From: Porphyridium purpureum
Lineage: Eukaryota > Rhodophyta > Bangiophyceae > Porphyridiales > Porphyridiaceae
Length of the DNA stretch: 64,000 nucleotides
Reading direction: 5' to 3'
Assembly: GCA_008690995.1 (NCBI GenBank)
Contig: VRMN01000001.1
Span: 5,270,001 to 5,334,000 of the forward strand
Both the position numbers and the translations under genes were made by a program. Below are positions 1-9,155 of this stretch, piece after piece. The notes under the pieces were generated by a model, which was not told the DNA's origin, made no database searches, and saw only the letters and a list, made by a program, of their open reading frames with translations. Positions within the stretch are counted from its first letter, which is position 1. Each line of letters starts with the position of its first letter.

Positions 1-1255
1 CGACCGCGTTCAGCAAGCCGCCACGAAAGCTCGCATACAAGAACCACTCTACAACCTCGACTTTTTGAGGCGCTGTACAGCTAGACATGCTCATGAGCAC
101 CAAAGAGGAGCAATCGGTCAGAATATGTTCAAAGTTGCCGCGGCTGCTTGCGAAGCCACAAAGCTCCTTGAACAAACAGTCCAGTTGCAGCCATTCGACA
201 CAGCAAGCCCGGATGGCTTTGTGTAGGCCTTCAAGTACCATTTGACGGGACTCTTCACCTGGATAGGTGTGCTGATTGTTGTCTGTTTGCCTTAGTGACG
301 CTAGCCACACACACGCCACGCGGTAGCTAAGAGTCGAGCCTCTTACAACCATAAGGGATCCTAGCGCTTCGCTGAAAAGTGCCTGGAGGGTGAATTGTAC
401 GTGAGGACTGCTCTGATGCACACTGGTCAGCCTCTTGTGCAGTGACATGAGACAGTTGAGCACCATGAGTTCGGGATCATGACACAGAGCTTGAATCCAG
501 AGCACTGCATGAACACCAAGCTCTCGCGAAATCACTTGCACCATTCCCACACCCGTGTTTGTAATTTTGCCGAGCGCGGGCGCGCCGAGGTTCACGAGAA
601 AGGAAGGACTGCTCGCGCAGAACAAACACGAGGCAAAGCGTAGTGGTCCTGTACTCCAAGCCTCAGCAAGACGTGACTGCAATGTCGCAAAGGTATTCGT
701 TCCTCGCTTTCCTAGCTTGAAGGGCGATGCTTCAGCCCAACCTCGCAACTGGACCGAGTCCATGAGAAACGCAGCATATTCTGCATAGTTTTGTTTCTCC
801 TCCGCGTCCTCTCCGCAAGGCACGTTGAATGCGAGCGCCTCATCGAGACGAGTGAGCAAGTCAGTGTACACGCGATGCCAATTCAACCTTCCGTCGCGCC
901 ATGCATCACCAAACAGAGCCCATCTCACGTGCAGGACGCGCTGCTTGTTATACTTTCCAAATGCGGCGACGCGCAATGCATTTGCATTCCACCAGCATTC
1001 CAGCGCCGCCTGATCCACACACCGCGTCCAGTACGCGCTCACTTGATCATTCGGCAATGCCACCAACTGCGCAGAGGAAGTTGTCGCTGCAAAGTCCAAA
1101 TATACGGTGCACAACACAGCCGGATGTACCTGTTGGGACGAGGCTGACAAGAAGCCCGACGATGGCGATGACGACGACGACGACGACGGAAGTGGCGCAA
1201 TCTCTGGGTGTGACGGCGGCAACGTCTGGTTCTGTGCGGCAAACCCGTGTTGCAT
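1..1255 (-). CDS. Unidentified protein, 5' part of a gene that runs off the left edge
   Basis: Reading the minus strand from an ATG at 1255-1253 gives 418 codons with no stop, so the gene continues beyond the window edge. The first 45 or so residues are rich in Ser, Pro and Gln, with a Ser run encoded by repeated TCG triplets near 1155-1190. After that the protein becomes folded-looking and helix-rich, with many Trp, Leu and Cys residues (for example WWNANALRVAAFGKYNK and FASCLFCASSPSFL). No family is recognised and no catalytic motif is seen. The alternating hydrophobic helices would fit a large helical-repeat scaffold, but that is a guess. The start is supported by a GTAC motif cluster 100-150 bases upstream (1351-1408). 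The other two minus frames are broken by stops, and long plus-strand frames here look like shadows. Confidence 0.7.
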   Translation of the reverse strand, partial: MQHGFAAQNQTLPPSHPEIAPLPSSSSSSSPSSGFLSASSQQVHPAVLCTVYLDFAATTSSAQLVALPNDQVSAYWTRCVDQAALECWWNANALRVAAFGKYNKQRVLHVRWALFGDAWRDGRLNWHRVYTDLLTRLDEALAFNVPCGEDAEEKQNYAEYAAFLMDSVQLRGWAEASPFKLGKRGTNTFATLQSRLAEAWSTGPLRFASCLFCASSPSFLVNLGAPALGKITNTGVGMVQVISRELGVHAVLWIQALCHDPELMVLNCLMSLHKRLTSVHQSSPHVQFTLQALFSEALGSLMVVRGSTLSYRVACVWLASLRQTDNNQHTYPGEESRQMVLEGLHKAIRACCVEWLQLDCLFKELCGFASSRGNFEHILTDCSSLVLMSMSSCTAPQKVEVVEWFLYASFRGGLLNAV

Positions 1256-1350
1256 CGCCGTTGAACCCACACCACCGCGGCACACCACCTCCCCGAGCCC
1301 AGCTCAGCTCAACCCGCGACACCGACCACCGCCACGAAGCCTTCAAGTCG

Positions 1351-1408
1351 CTGTACTTTGTGTACACTTCATTATTTGCTGTACCCACGGTACACTGGAG
1401 TACAGTTC
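1351..1408 (-). promoter_or_regulatory. GTAC motif cluster upstream of the left-edge gene
   Basis: Five GTAC cores lie within 58 bases, including CTGTAC, the palindrome GTGTACAC, CTGTACC, GGTACAC and AGTACAGT. The cluster lies 96-153 bases upstream of the ATG at 1255. It belongs to the recurrent upstream motif described in the findings. Its role as a promoter or factor-binding site is inferred from position and recurrence. Confidence 0.5.
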
Positions 1409-1647
1409 GGGTGTTTTAAGGGCAAGCGCGTTAGAATATAGTAAAGCTGCGTTATTTTCGTAGGAAACGCGCGCTGGACTAGTAGAACCGACTAGAATTC
1501 GTAGGGAATGACGGAGCCGTGTTTTTTTTTTGTGTGGAGGCGCCCGTGGCGGAGAAGGAGGAACAGAGACGGAGACGGAGAGACAGAGAGAGACGGAGAG
1601 GGCGGCTGGTTGTGTGTGATAAGGCGGCTTGTGAAGGGGGAGGCGCG

Positions 1648-2643
1648 ATGGGGCAGGATTACTACGCGCAGCTGGGCGTGTCGCGGGGATGTGATGAGGC
1701 GACGCTGAAAAAGGCGTACAAAAAGTTGGCCATGCAGTATCACCCGGACCGGAACCCGGACGACCCAGAGACGGCGAACCGCAAGTTCCGCGACATCTCG
1801 CACGCGTACCAAGTGCTGTCCGACCCGAAGAAGAAGGAGGTGTACGATAGGTTTGGAGAGCAGGGCATCAACTCTGGAATGGACGAAGTGCCCCAGGGCC
1901 CGCAGTTTGGCGGGTCCAGGGGGGCGTCCTTTCGTTCCCACGGTCCGTATGGTGAGAACATGCATTTTGTGGATCCGAATGACCTGTTTGCGCAAATGTT
2001 TAGAGGTGCAGGCGCTACTGATGATATGTTTGGGGGCTCGAACTCGTCGTTTGGCTTTGGCGGCGCTCGTGGCAGCAATAGGCGCTCGATGCCCATGCGC
2101 CCGAGCAAGGCGCCAGACATTGAAGTGGATCTGGAATTGACGCTCGAAGAATTATTCACAGGCTGCCAGAAGCGACGTAAGATCACTCGGCGCGTCCTTG
2201 ACGCGGCGTCAAATCGAACCATGTCCCTCGAGGAGATCATAACCATCGATATCAAGGCAGGATACAAGGCCGGCACTAAAATTCGGTACGAAGAAAAGGG
2301 CGACGAGCGGCCGGGCGAGATTCCAGCAGACATTGTGTTCAGGATTCAGGAGAAGCCACACGAGCGTTTTACTCGCGATCGAGATGACCTCAAGCACAAG
2401 CATACGTTGCCGCTGAAAGAGGCGCTCTCTGGTGCAATCGTGGCAGTAGAAACGCTGGACGGGAAAAAGTTTAGAATACAAGAGCGGGAAGTCGTTTTTC
2501 CCGGTAAAAAGACCACTTTGAGTGGGTACGGGATGCCGAACTCGAAGACAGGTCAGCGCGGGGATCTCATCATTGAGTACGACGTCAAGTTCCCGCACAA
2601 TCTGACCGACGAGCAGAAGAAGACATTGGCGGAGATTCTATAA
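1648..2643 (+). CDS. Type II (DnaJB/Sis1-like) J-domain co-chaperone
   Basis: The protein has 331 residues. An N-terminal J domain (about residues 4-70) carries the HPD motif (YHPDRN, near residue 32) that stimulates Hsp70 ATPase. A Gly/Ser/Phe-rich linker follows (about 75-150), then the two beta-rich DnaJ C-terminal domains (about 155-330), including KAGTKIRYEEKGDE and a closing dimerisation-type tail. There is no CXXCXGXG zinc cluster, so this is type II. It most likely acts in the cytosol or nucleus with Hsp70. The frame is open upstream, but MGQDYYAQLGVS is the natural J-domain start and lies right behind a purine-rich tract at 1546-1608. The length matches DNAJB1/Sis1 relatives. No intron is seen. 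Confidence 0.93.
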   Translation: MGQDYYAQLGVSRGCDEATLKKAYKKLAMQYHPDRNPDDPETANRKFRDISHAYQVLSDPKKKEVYDRFGEQGINSGMDEVPQGPQFGGSRGASFRSHGPYGENMHFVDPNDLFAQMFRGAGATDDMFGGSNSSFGFGGARGSNRRSMPMRPSKAPDIEVDLELTLEELFTGCQKRRKITRRVLDAASNRTMSLEEIITIDIKAGYKAGTKIRYEEKGDERPGEIPADIVFRIQEKPHERFTRDRDDLKHKHTLPLKEALSGAIVAVETLDGKKFRIQEREVVFPGKKTTLSGYGMPNSKTGQRGDLIIEYDVKFPHNLTDEQKKTLAEIL

Positions 2644-2827
2644 GCCGGGGCGAGGGCTCCGAATGTCGGCCTTGTGGGTGCTGCGTGTTTTGAAGGTGAT
2701 CAGGCCACACGTTCAAAGTAGGAAGTAACGAACTGACAATAACGGTGCTGAAGTATCGAGCGACGCGATCTTTGAAGAGGGATTAAAAAAAAAAAAGACG
2801 GCATCGTCGCGCTTTTGTACACCGTGG

Positions 2828-3841
2828 CTAGCCATGTCCCAAGGCAGCATGAACGCGCTCAGGATTCAGCTTCTCCTCCTTGTTGAACTTCTGCTTGATT
2901 TGTCGTCGTGACCGGTGCGGCATCATGCTCTCTACAAGACTAAAGTCCGTGCCAAATTTGCGAATGCCCTCGTAGAAGAGCTCAGTATCGGCCAGCGTCC
3001 AGTGCAACCTCTTTTCGCCCCTGGGAAAGGACGCGTTGGCCGCGCGCTGAGACGCAAACTGAATAGGTTCCACGTTCGATGCATCCAGGCCACCTAGGAG
3101 GCCCGTCACGCCGGGGGTCAGTATCAAGCTTGCCTCGTCAATGATTACTTGTCCGGTCGTTTCATCGAATCGGACCTGTGGCGCAAGCACGGTGCTCTCC
3201 GTCACGTCATTGACGGGCTCGCTCGCGCGGGCGGTGGCGGGTGCACTAGCAGACGGCACCTCAGCCATGTCCGCGTCGTTTGCACGGTCGCGTCTTTGCT
3301 TTTTGCGAGCAGCGCGTGCGGCTTCCATCGATGGCATGGGCTTCCCGCCAAAGGACTTGCGGCTACCGTGAAGCATTTCTTTGAGCGACCGACTGTGAAT
3401 CGATTCTGGGGTTGTATCTGCGTCGTTAGAAGACAACGGAGCTTTTCTTTTACGCGTGTGCTTTGCGTTTGGCCGCGCCCCCGGTAACTCATCCGCACGC
3501 TCAGGTGCCATCACGCTGACTGGCGTATCGTGACCTGGACCCGCATCAGCTCCACGAAGTCCGTCCACGCCACCGGGAGCTACCGCCTCAAATTCGCTGC
3601 CTCGACGCCCCGGCAGGTGCGCGCCTTGTTCATCATTGTCACCCACCGCCGCATTGTCTTGGTTCGCATGCGCATGCGCGGCGGCGTCCGCGACGCTGCG
3701 ATCGTGCTGCAGCGCCTGTTCCTGCAATGCGGCGTGCGCGCTCTGCGACCTGTGCTTCTCTCCAACCGTCGCTCCTGTGCGCGCACTTCCCCGCGTCATG
3801 CGAGCTTCATCTCCCGCCGCCCTCCATCGTCTGGGAGCCAT
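2828..3841 (-). CDS. BDP1: TFIIIB component B'' (BDP1), Myb/SANT domain protein
   Basis: The protein has 337 residues. The C-terminal third holds the extended SANT domain typical of Bdp1, with W-T-x-x-D-T-E-L-F-Y-E-G-I-R-K-F-G-T-D-F-S and then PHRSRRQIKQKFNKEEK. Just before it is the FDETTGQVIIDEASL segment that also precedes the SANT domain in the family. B'' joins TBP and BRF to recruit RNA polymerase III to tRNA and 5S genes. The N-terminal part is Ala/Arg/Asp-rich and probably disordered. The protein is short beside animal BDP1 and closer to a minimal form. The frame is open further upstream to a TTG, but the first ATG is at 3841. A GTAC pair lies about 90-110 bases upstream of it. Nothing but the SANT region is strongly diagnostic. 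Confidence 0.85.
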   Translation of the reverse strand: MAPRRWRAAGDEARMTRGSARTGATVGEKHRSQSAHAALQEQALQHDRSVADAAAHAHANQDNAAVGDNDEQGAHLPGRRGSEFEAVAPGGVDGLRGADAGPGHDTPVSVMAPERADELPGARPNAKHTRKRKAPLSSNDADTTPESIHSRSLKEMLHGSRKSFGGKPMPSMEAARAARKKQRRDRANDADMAEVPSASAPATARASEPVNDVTESTVLAPQVRFDETTGQVIIDEASLILTPGVTGLLGGLDASNVEPIQFASQRAANASFPRGEKRLHWTLADTELFYEGIRKFGTDFSLVESMMPHRSRRQIKQKFNKEEKLNPERVHAALGHG

Positions 3842-3930
3842 CCCATCTCTCTCCCATGCCTTTCCCCCTTCCCCCCACACGCTCGCCTTTTTGCGCGCGC
3901 GTGGGGATTCGCTCCTGCTCAACGCCTTGC

Positions 3931-3954
3931 ACAGTACACGCGCACCTGTACATG
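3931..3954 (-). promoter_or_regulatory. GTAC motif pair upstream of BDP1
   Basis: CAGTACAC and CCTGTACAT lie about 90-113 bases upstream of the BDP1 ATG at 3841. They match the ACTGTAC/GTACAGT upstream motif seen elsewhere. The stretch 3842-4760 between BDP1 and the ABC transporter holds no convincing gene. It also has a second GTAC pair at 4417-4433 and a GA-rich tract at 4640-4706. Confidence 0.4.
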
Positions 3955-4416
3955 CGCACTGAGTCTAAGTGCCGCACATTCCCCCGCGCGAGTGCGTCTG
4001 AAATGCCGACCCACTCGTCGAACGATGTCCTGCTTGCGCCACGCGCTGCTGCGCGACGATTCAGCAGAGTTGACGCGCAGCCGAGCTCACTCCATCCCAT
4101 CGCACACTCAGGCACATCCACACACAGCGAAATCACACACCCACTCTACGCCGACTCGAACAGGCTCCGCATCCGAACAGTCTGCGCACATCCACGCACG
4201 CCGCCGCATTCTCGTGGCGATCTCCACCTTTGCCGACTTGTTCACTGCTCTCACCGTTCTTGCCGTTGTTGTTGTTGATTGCATGCGCAGGCACGCACGC
4301 ACGCACGCTCCACCTTTGTCGCCGCGCAGCTTCCAATATCATCTGTGTGTAGCGACGCGCAGCGCTGCGTGCGGTGCCGTGGAGGCGCACATGCCGACGG
4401 GTCGCCATGGCTTGAT

Positions 4417-4706
4417 GAGTACATCCGCTGTACTTGCGCGTTTCTTCTGGTTCCACTTGGGTTTTGTGCCCTTCTTTGGCGTTGTCGAGTTGCTGCTGCT
4501 CCGGCTCATTGTCCACCAAAGAATCACCGCCACATGCAACTGGGCGACATGAAGGAAATGGTGATGGCTCTTCCACACAAGTAGCCATGTTTATAAGAAA
4601 CCGCGTTGATTTGCTACTAGATTGCACATAAGTGGGAAAGTGGAGGAGCAGGAGGTGGAGGGGGAGAGAAGAAGGAGGGAAGAAGAGAGAGAGAGAGAGA
4701 GAGAGT
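4417..4706 (+). promoter_or_regulatory. Upstream region of the ABC transporter: GTAC pair and GA-rich tract
   Basis: GAGTAC and CTGTAC (4417-4433) are followed about 200 bases later by a long purine-rich stretch. That stretch includes an uninterrupted (GA)n run near 4683-4704, which ends 55 bases before the ATG. The same order of GTAC motif and then a GA-rich leader occurs before other genes here. The purine tract probably lies in the 5' leader. This is inferred from position only. Confidence 0.4.
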
Positions 4707-4760
4707 TGGACCTGGATGGTTGTGGGTGTGAGGATAAGGTAGGGAGTGGTAGACGGTAGG

Positions 4761-7700
4761 ATGAGTCTAGGTGGAGGCGATGGAGGGGGACGCAGTGCGG
4801 AAGCGGCTCTGGGAGTCGCCGCAGAAGCGCACGACGCGCAGCAGCGTGCGCGCGCAGCGTCGTCGTCGTCGTCCTCTGGTGATCAGCTGGCGCTCGGCCA
4901 GGGACTGGACAGTGGAGGCGCCGGCGCGCCGGATAGAGACGGTGCGCGGCAGGGAAGGAGTGGTGGGGAGGGTGTGGACGCGGATGCGGCGGACGGCGCG
5001 GCGCTGAAAAAGGGCTTGACGTGGAATGATAAGAACGAAACGTTCAGGACAGAGCCCCTGTCCGAGTATGGCAGGTTTGTTCATGACGACCCGGAAGACG
5101 ACAAGGACAAGCCAGAGTACGTGCGGCCAAGAAATCCAGAGGAAAAGGCAAATATCCTGGCAAAGGTCTTTCTGTGGTGGGTGTTTCCGTTCATTCTGGC
5201 TGGGTACAGGAAGCCCGTCGATGAGCCAGACTTGTGGGAGCTCAGCAAGGCGGAGAACGCAGAGTACGTCGTACCACGCTTTGCAGACTTGTATGAGACA
5301 CAGAAACCCAACAAGAAGGGCAGGCGACTCGTCGGCGCCTTGCTACGCTCCCAACGCGCGCTGTTCTGGTACACCTTTGTTCTCAAGGCCGTCGATGTCG
5401 GGCTGGGTGCCGTGCAGCCGGTGTTTGTCAACCAACTGCTATCCTGGTACCAGGACCCGACCCAAGCGAACTACATAGGTTACCTATGGGCCTTTGGACT
5501 TTTCCTCGCGCCTTTTGTCAAGGCGGTGTTTGAGAATCACTACTTTCTTGGCACGTTCCGCGCCGGGCTTCGGGTGCGCACCCAGATTCAGGGTCTGCTG
5601 TATGCCAAGTCGCTCCGCCTAAGTGCGTCCTCTCGTGCCGGAACGTCTGTTGGGAAAGTGGTCAACCTCATGCAGCTTGACGCAGAGAAAATCGCCATGT
5701 TTTGCCAAACTATGCATGGCGGCTGGGGTGCTCCGGCGCAACTGATCGTGGCGGTCGGGCTCTTATTCAATTATATTGGCGTGTCTGCGCTCATCGGGCT
5801 CGCCTTTACAATTCTAACAATCCCATTGCAGGGCAAAATTTTGTCGATGCTGACGCAGGTAACGCGAAAGAATGCAACGGTGACGGATTCGCGCGTCAAG
5901 CTGACCAACGAAATTTTCCAAGGTATCAAGGCAGTCAAGTTTTACGCGTGGGAAAGACCGTTTTACTCTGAAGTAGACAAGGTGCGTTGTGAAGAACTGG
6001 CCAACCTTAACAAGTCCATCGTGCTGCGCGCGGTCTTCCTGATGATCTTGTTCGCGCTGCCGTCTCTGGTGGCTGTGTTTACGTTTACGTTCTACATTGC
6101 GGTGTTCAACAACACGCTGGACCCGGCTGCCATCTTCACCGCGCTGTCGTTACTCAACAACTTGAGAGTGCCGCTCATGATGTTTCCGTTTGTGATCAAC
6201 TCTTTCATCGAAAGCCGCATCTCGGCGAAACGTATTGAGCTTTACATGGACATGGAAGATTCGCAAATGTACACGCAACACGCGAGTGATGATGTTAGTC
6301 ACGAGGGCAAAAAGCGAGGTTACGTGGAGATCAAGAACGGTACGTTCACGTGGGGCAGCCGAGGAGTGGCGGCGTTTGCAGAAGTGGCAAGGCCACCGCG
6401 GGAGAAGTTTGCGGTGCGTGTCAAGGACACTGTGACCGGTAAAAAACGCCGCGAGAAGAAGGCAGCCGAGGCTGCTGAGGCTGCCGCAAAGAAGCAGGCG
6501 AAGGAAGATGCGATGAACGAAATTGAGGTCCCGGTGCTCAAGGATGTGAACTTGGTGATTCACCCCGGCGAGCTGGTCGCGGTGATTGGACGTGTGGGTG
6601 CCGGAAAGAGCTCTTTAGCTCAGGCACTGCTTGGAGAGGTCAAGAAACTGGAAGGGGATGTTTTGCTCAGCGGACAGGTAGCGTACGTGCCCCAGAACGC
6701 CTGGATTTTTAACGGAACGCTCCAGGAAAATATTTTGTTCGGGGCGCCAATGGACCGTGACCGTTACGTGCGGGCGCTTTTCGCGTCATCACTCGAGACG
6801 GACCTCGACGTGCTGCCTGCCGGGGATCTCACGGCAATTGGCGAGAAAGGTATCAACCTGTCTGGTGGACAGAAACAGCGTGTTTCGATTGCGCGTGCGG
6901 TGTACGCAAACTGCGATATCGTTGTATTTGACGACCCGCTGTCTGCACTGGATGCGCATGTGGGCAAGGCTGTTTTTGATCACTGTTTGTCCAAGAAGGG
7001 CGTGCTTCGGAACTCGGCGCGTATGCTCGTGACCAACCAGTTGCATTTTGTGCCAGAATGTGATCGCGTGGTTGTTCTGGAGGGCGGCGAAGTGGTGGCG
7101 CAGGGAACGTACAAGGAGCTCATGGCTGGGAATGAGAGCTTTCGCAAGCTCATGCAGGAGAGCAACAGTGCAGTGCAGGCAACGGAAGACTCCGCAGAAG
7201 GCGGAGCCATGGCAGCGACGGCGACTGCAATCGCACCGCCAGTAGACAGTGAGTACCAGTTCGATGCCATGTCGAAGAAACACACGGCACGGCTGCTTGA
7301 GAAAATGACCTCTAATTTGCAGCGCAAAGATACACTGATTTCGACGGAAGATCGAAACACGGGCAACATCAAACTTCAGGTGTACCTGGATTATGCGAAA
7401 AATTGTGGTGGGACGGTGAGGTTTATCGTGGTGCTAATCTTTTTCGCCGTGACTACGACGGTTGGCGTCTTGAACAACTGGTGGCTCTCCTACTGGTCAG
7501 AGGAAGAGAGCGTGAATCCAGATCGATACACGAACGGTTTCTACCTTGGTATCTACTTTCTGTTGGCGATCGCGTTCGCGGTGATGACCTTTATTCGTAC
7601 CATTATCTTTCTCAGAATGGCGCTGGGTGCAAGCAAGAAGCTGCACGAGCGGTGCTACTTTTCTGTCACGCACGCGCCGATGGAATTCTTTGACACCACA

Positions 7701-9155
7701 CCCATCGGCCGCATTCTGTCGCGATTCTCAAAAGACGTGGGCGCGTGCGACACGCTGGTGCCGCAGTCGTGGCAGCAATTTCTGAACACCATGCTGAATC
7801 TGATTGCTTCGTACATCCTGATTGCCGTGGTGACGCCGATTTTCACGGCAGTTGCTATTCCCGTATCGTTTGGCTACTGGCTGTTGCAGCGTTTCTATAA
7901 TCGCACCAACCTGGAGGTGAAGCGTCTAGACTCGATCAGCAAGTCTCCGATCTATGCGCATTTTAGCGAAACGCTCGGCGGGCTTAGCACCATTCGAGCA
8001 TTCGGCAAGCAAGAAGCATTCCGTGAGAAGAACCTCGAAATGATCAATGTCAACCACCGTGCGTATTTCTGCCAGCTTTCGTCGAACCGCTGGTTCTCAC
8101 TTTGGTTGGAGGCGCTCGGAAGCACCTTGATTTTGGCCGCGGCGATCTTTGGCGTCCTCCAGCGTGTGAACGGCACCTTTTCTGGCTTGATTGGGCTCAG
8201 TTTGACGTACGCTCTGCAAGTAACATCGTTTTTGGGTTTCACAATCCGCTCCATCACGGAGCTCGAAGCTCAGATGAATGCAGTGGAACGTCTGGAATAT
8301 TTTGCGACGAAATTGCCGCAGGAGGCGCCGCACGAAATTCCGGAAACCAAGCCCGATGATAATTGGCCGGACACGGGCGAGGTGCAGTTTGAAAATCTAC
8401 AGCTGCGCTACCGCTCGGACCTGGAGTTGGTGCTCAAGGGCGTCAGTCTGGACATCAAGCCGGGTACAAAGGTCGGCATTGTAGGGCGCACCGGTGCCGG
8501 CAAGTCGAGTCTGATGGTAGCGCTGCTGCGTTTAGTTGAGCCAACGGCCGGTACTATCATTGTGGATGGCGTGGATATCACTAAGATAGGATTGGAGGAC
8601 CTGCGTTCCCGCATCACAATCATCCCGCAGGACCCGGTGATGTTCTCTGGTAGCATCCGAAAGAATCTGGACCCGTTCAATCAGTACGAAGATGCAACTC
8701 TGTGGGATGCGCTGGCGAAGGCGCATCTCAAGGGCTTTGTGTCAGAGCTGGAAGGCGGACTGGACGGATTGGTTTCAGAGTATGGTGATAACCTGTCCGC
8801 CGGACAACGGCAGCTGATCTGCCTTGTGCGTGCTCTGCTGCGCCAGCCGCGCGTGCTGGTGATGGACGAGGCGACAAGCTCCGTGGACCATGAGACGGAT
8901 CAGAGGATCCAGGAAACGGTGCGATCTGAATTTTCAAACGCAACGATTTTGACCATTGCGCACCGGTTGTGGACGATTGCGGACTATGATCGCGTACTGG
9001 TCATGGACCACGGCTTGGTTGCCGAGTATGGCACACCAGCTGAGCTGCTCGCCAACGCGGACGGGATCCTTTCATCCATGGTCAATGCGATGGGTACCCA
9101 TCAAAGCCAGAACTTTAAAGACCTGGTGGCCAGCCGAAGTATGGAGACGCATTAA
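4761..9155 (+). CDS. ABCC-type (MRP) full ABC transporter
   Basis: The protein has 1464 residues in one open frame. Order: a charged N-terminal tail with no clear TMD0; membrane domain 1 (about residues 120-510); nucleotide-binding domain 1 with Walker A GRVGAGKSS (about 609-617), signature LSGGQKQR and Walker B VVFDDP; membrane domain 2 (about 880-1180); and domain 2 with Walker A GRTGAGKSS (about 1241-1249), signature LSAGQRQL and Walker B VLVMDEATSSVD. The FDDP Walker B of the first domain, with no catalytic Glu, is the usual asymmetric ABCC feature. A Lys/Ala-rich insertion (about 555-590, KKRREKKAAEAAEAAAKKQ) sits inside the first nucleotide domain. Relatives export glutathione conjugates and other organic anions, often into vacuoles. 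The substrate cannot be read from sequence. The start is the first ATG after a GA-rich leader. Confidence 0.93.
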   Translation: MSLGGGDGGGRSAEAALGVAAEAHDAQQRARAASSSSSSGDQLALGQGLDSGGAGAPDRDGARQGRSGGEGVDADAADGAALKKGLTWNDKNETFRTEPLSEYGRFVHDDPEDDKDKPEYVRPRNPEEKANILAKVFLWWVFPFILAGYRKPVDEPDLWELSKAENAEYVVPRFADLYETQKPNKKGRRLVGALLRSQRALFWYTFVLKAVDVGLGAVQPVFVNQLLSWYQDPTQANYIGYLWAFGLFLAPFVKAVFENHYFLGTFRAGLRVRTQIQGLLYAKSLRLSASSRAGTSVGKVVNLMQLDAEKIAMFCQTMHGGWGAPAQLIVAVGLLFNYIGVSALIGLAFTILTIPLQGKILSMLTQVTRKNATVTDSRVKLTNEIFQGIKAVKFYAWERPFYSEVDKVRCEELANLNKSIVLRAVFLMILFALPSLVAVFTFTFYIAVFNNTLDPAAIFTALSLLNNLRVPLMMFPFVINSFIESRISAKRIELYMDMEDSQMYTQHASDDVSHEGKKRGYVEIKNGTFTWGSRGVAAFAEVARPPREKFAVRVKDTVTGKKRREKKAAEAAEAAAKKQAKEDAMNEIEVPVLKDVNLVIHPGELVAVIGRVGAGKSSLAQALLGEVKKLEGDVLLSGQVAYVPQNAWIFNGTLQENILFGAPMDRDRYVRALFASSLETDLDVLPAGDLTAIGEKGINLSGGQKQRVSIARAVYANCDIVVFDDPLSALDAHVGKAVFDHCLSKKGVLRNSARMLVTNQLHFVPECDRVVVLEGGEVVAQGTYKELMAGNESFRKLMQESNSAVQATEDSAEGGAMAATATAIAPPVDSEYQFDAMSKKHTARLLEKMTSNLQRKDTLISTEDRNTGNIKLQVYLDYAKNCGGTVRFIVVLIFFAVTTTVGVLNNWWLSYWSEEESVNPDRYTNGFYLGIYFLLAIAFAVMTFIRTIIFLRMALGASKKLHERCYFSVTHAPMEFFDTTPIGRILSRFSKDVGACDTLVPQSWQQFLNTMLNLIASYILIAVVTPIFTAVAIPVSFGYWLLQRFYNRTNLEVKRLDSISKSPIYAHFSETLGGLSTIRAFGKQEAFREKNLEMINVNHRAYFCQLSSNRWFSLWLEALGSTLILAAAIFGVLQRVNGTFSGLIGLSLTYALQVTSFLGFTIRSITELEAQMNAVERLEYFATKLPQEAPHEIPETKPDDNWPDTGEVQFENLQLRYRSDLELVLKGVSLDIKPGTKVGIVGRTGAGKSSLMVALLRLVEPTAGTIIVDGVDITKIGLEDLRSRITIIPQDPVMFSGSIRKNLDPFNQYEDATLWDALAKAHLKGFVSELEGGLDGLVSEYGDNLSAGQRQLICLVRALLRQPRVLVMDEATSSVDHETDQRIQETVRSEFSNATILTIAHRLWTIADYDRVLVMDHGLVAEYGTPAELLANADGILSSMVNAMGTHQSQNFKDLVASRSMETH

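Noticed and set aside
3530-4552. Long plus-strand frame of 340 codons opposite and beyond BDP1
   Set aside because: It overlaps BDP1 in antisense, is rich in Arg, His, Ser and Cys, and lacks any domain. A shadow of GC-rich sequence.
4133-4588. Minus-strand frame of 151 codons with ATG, Glu/Gln-rich in its first part, between BDP1 and the ABC transporter
   Set aside because: No family likeness. The GTAC pair presumed to serve the ABC gene lies inside it, and its second half is the Arg/Ala/Cys-rich type seen in shadow frames. It stays possible but unsupported.
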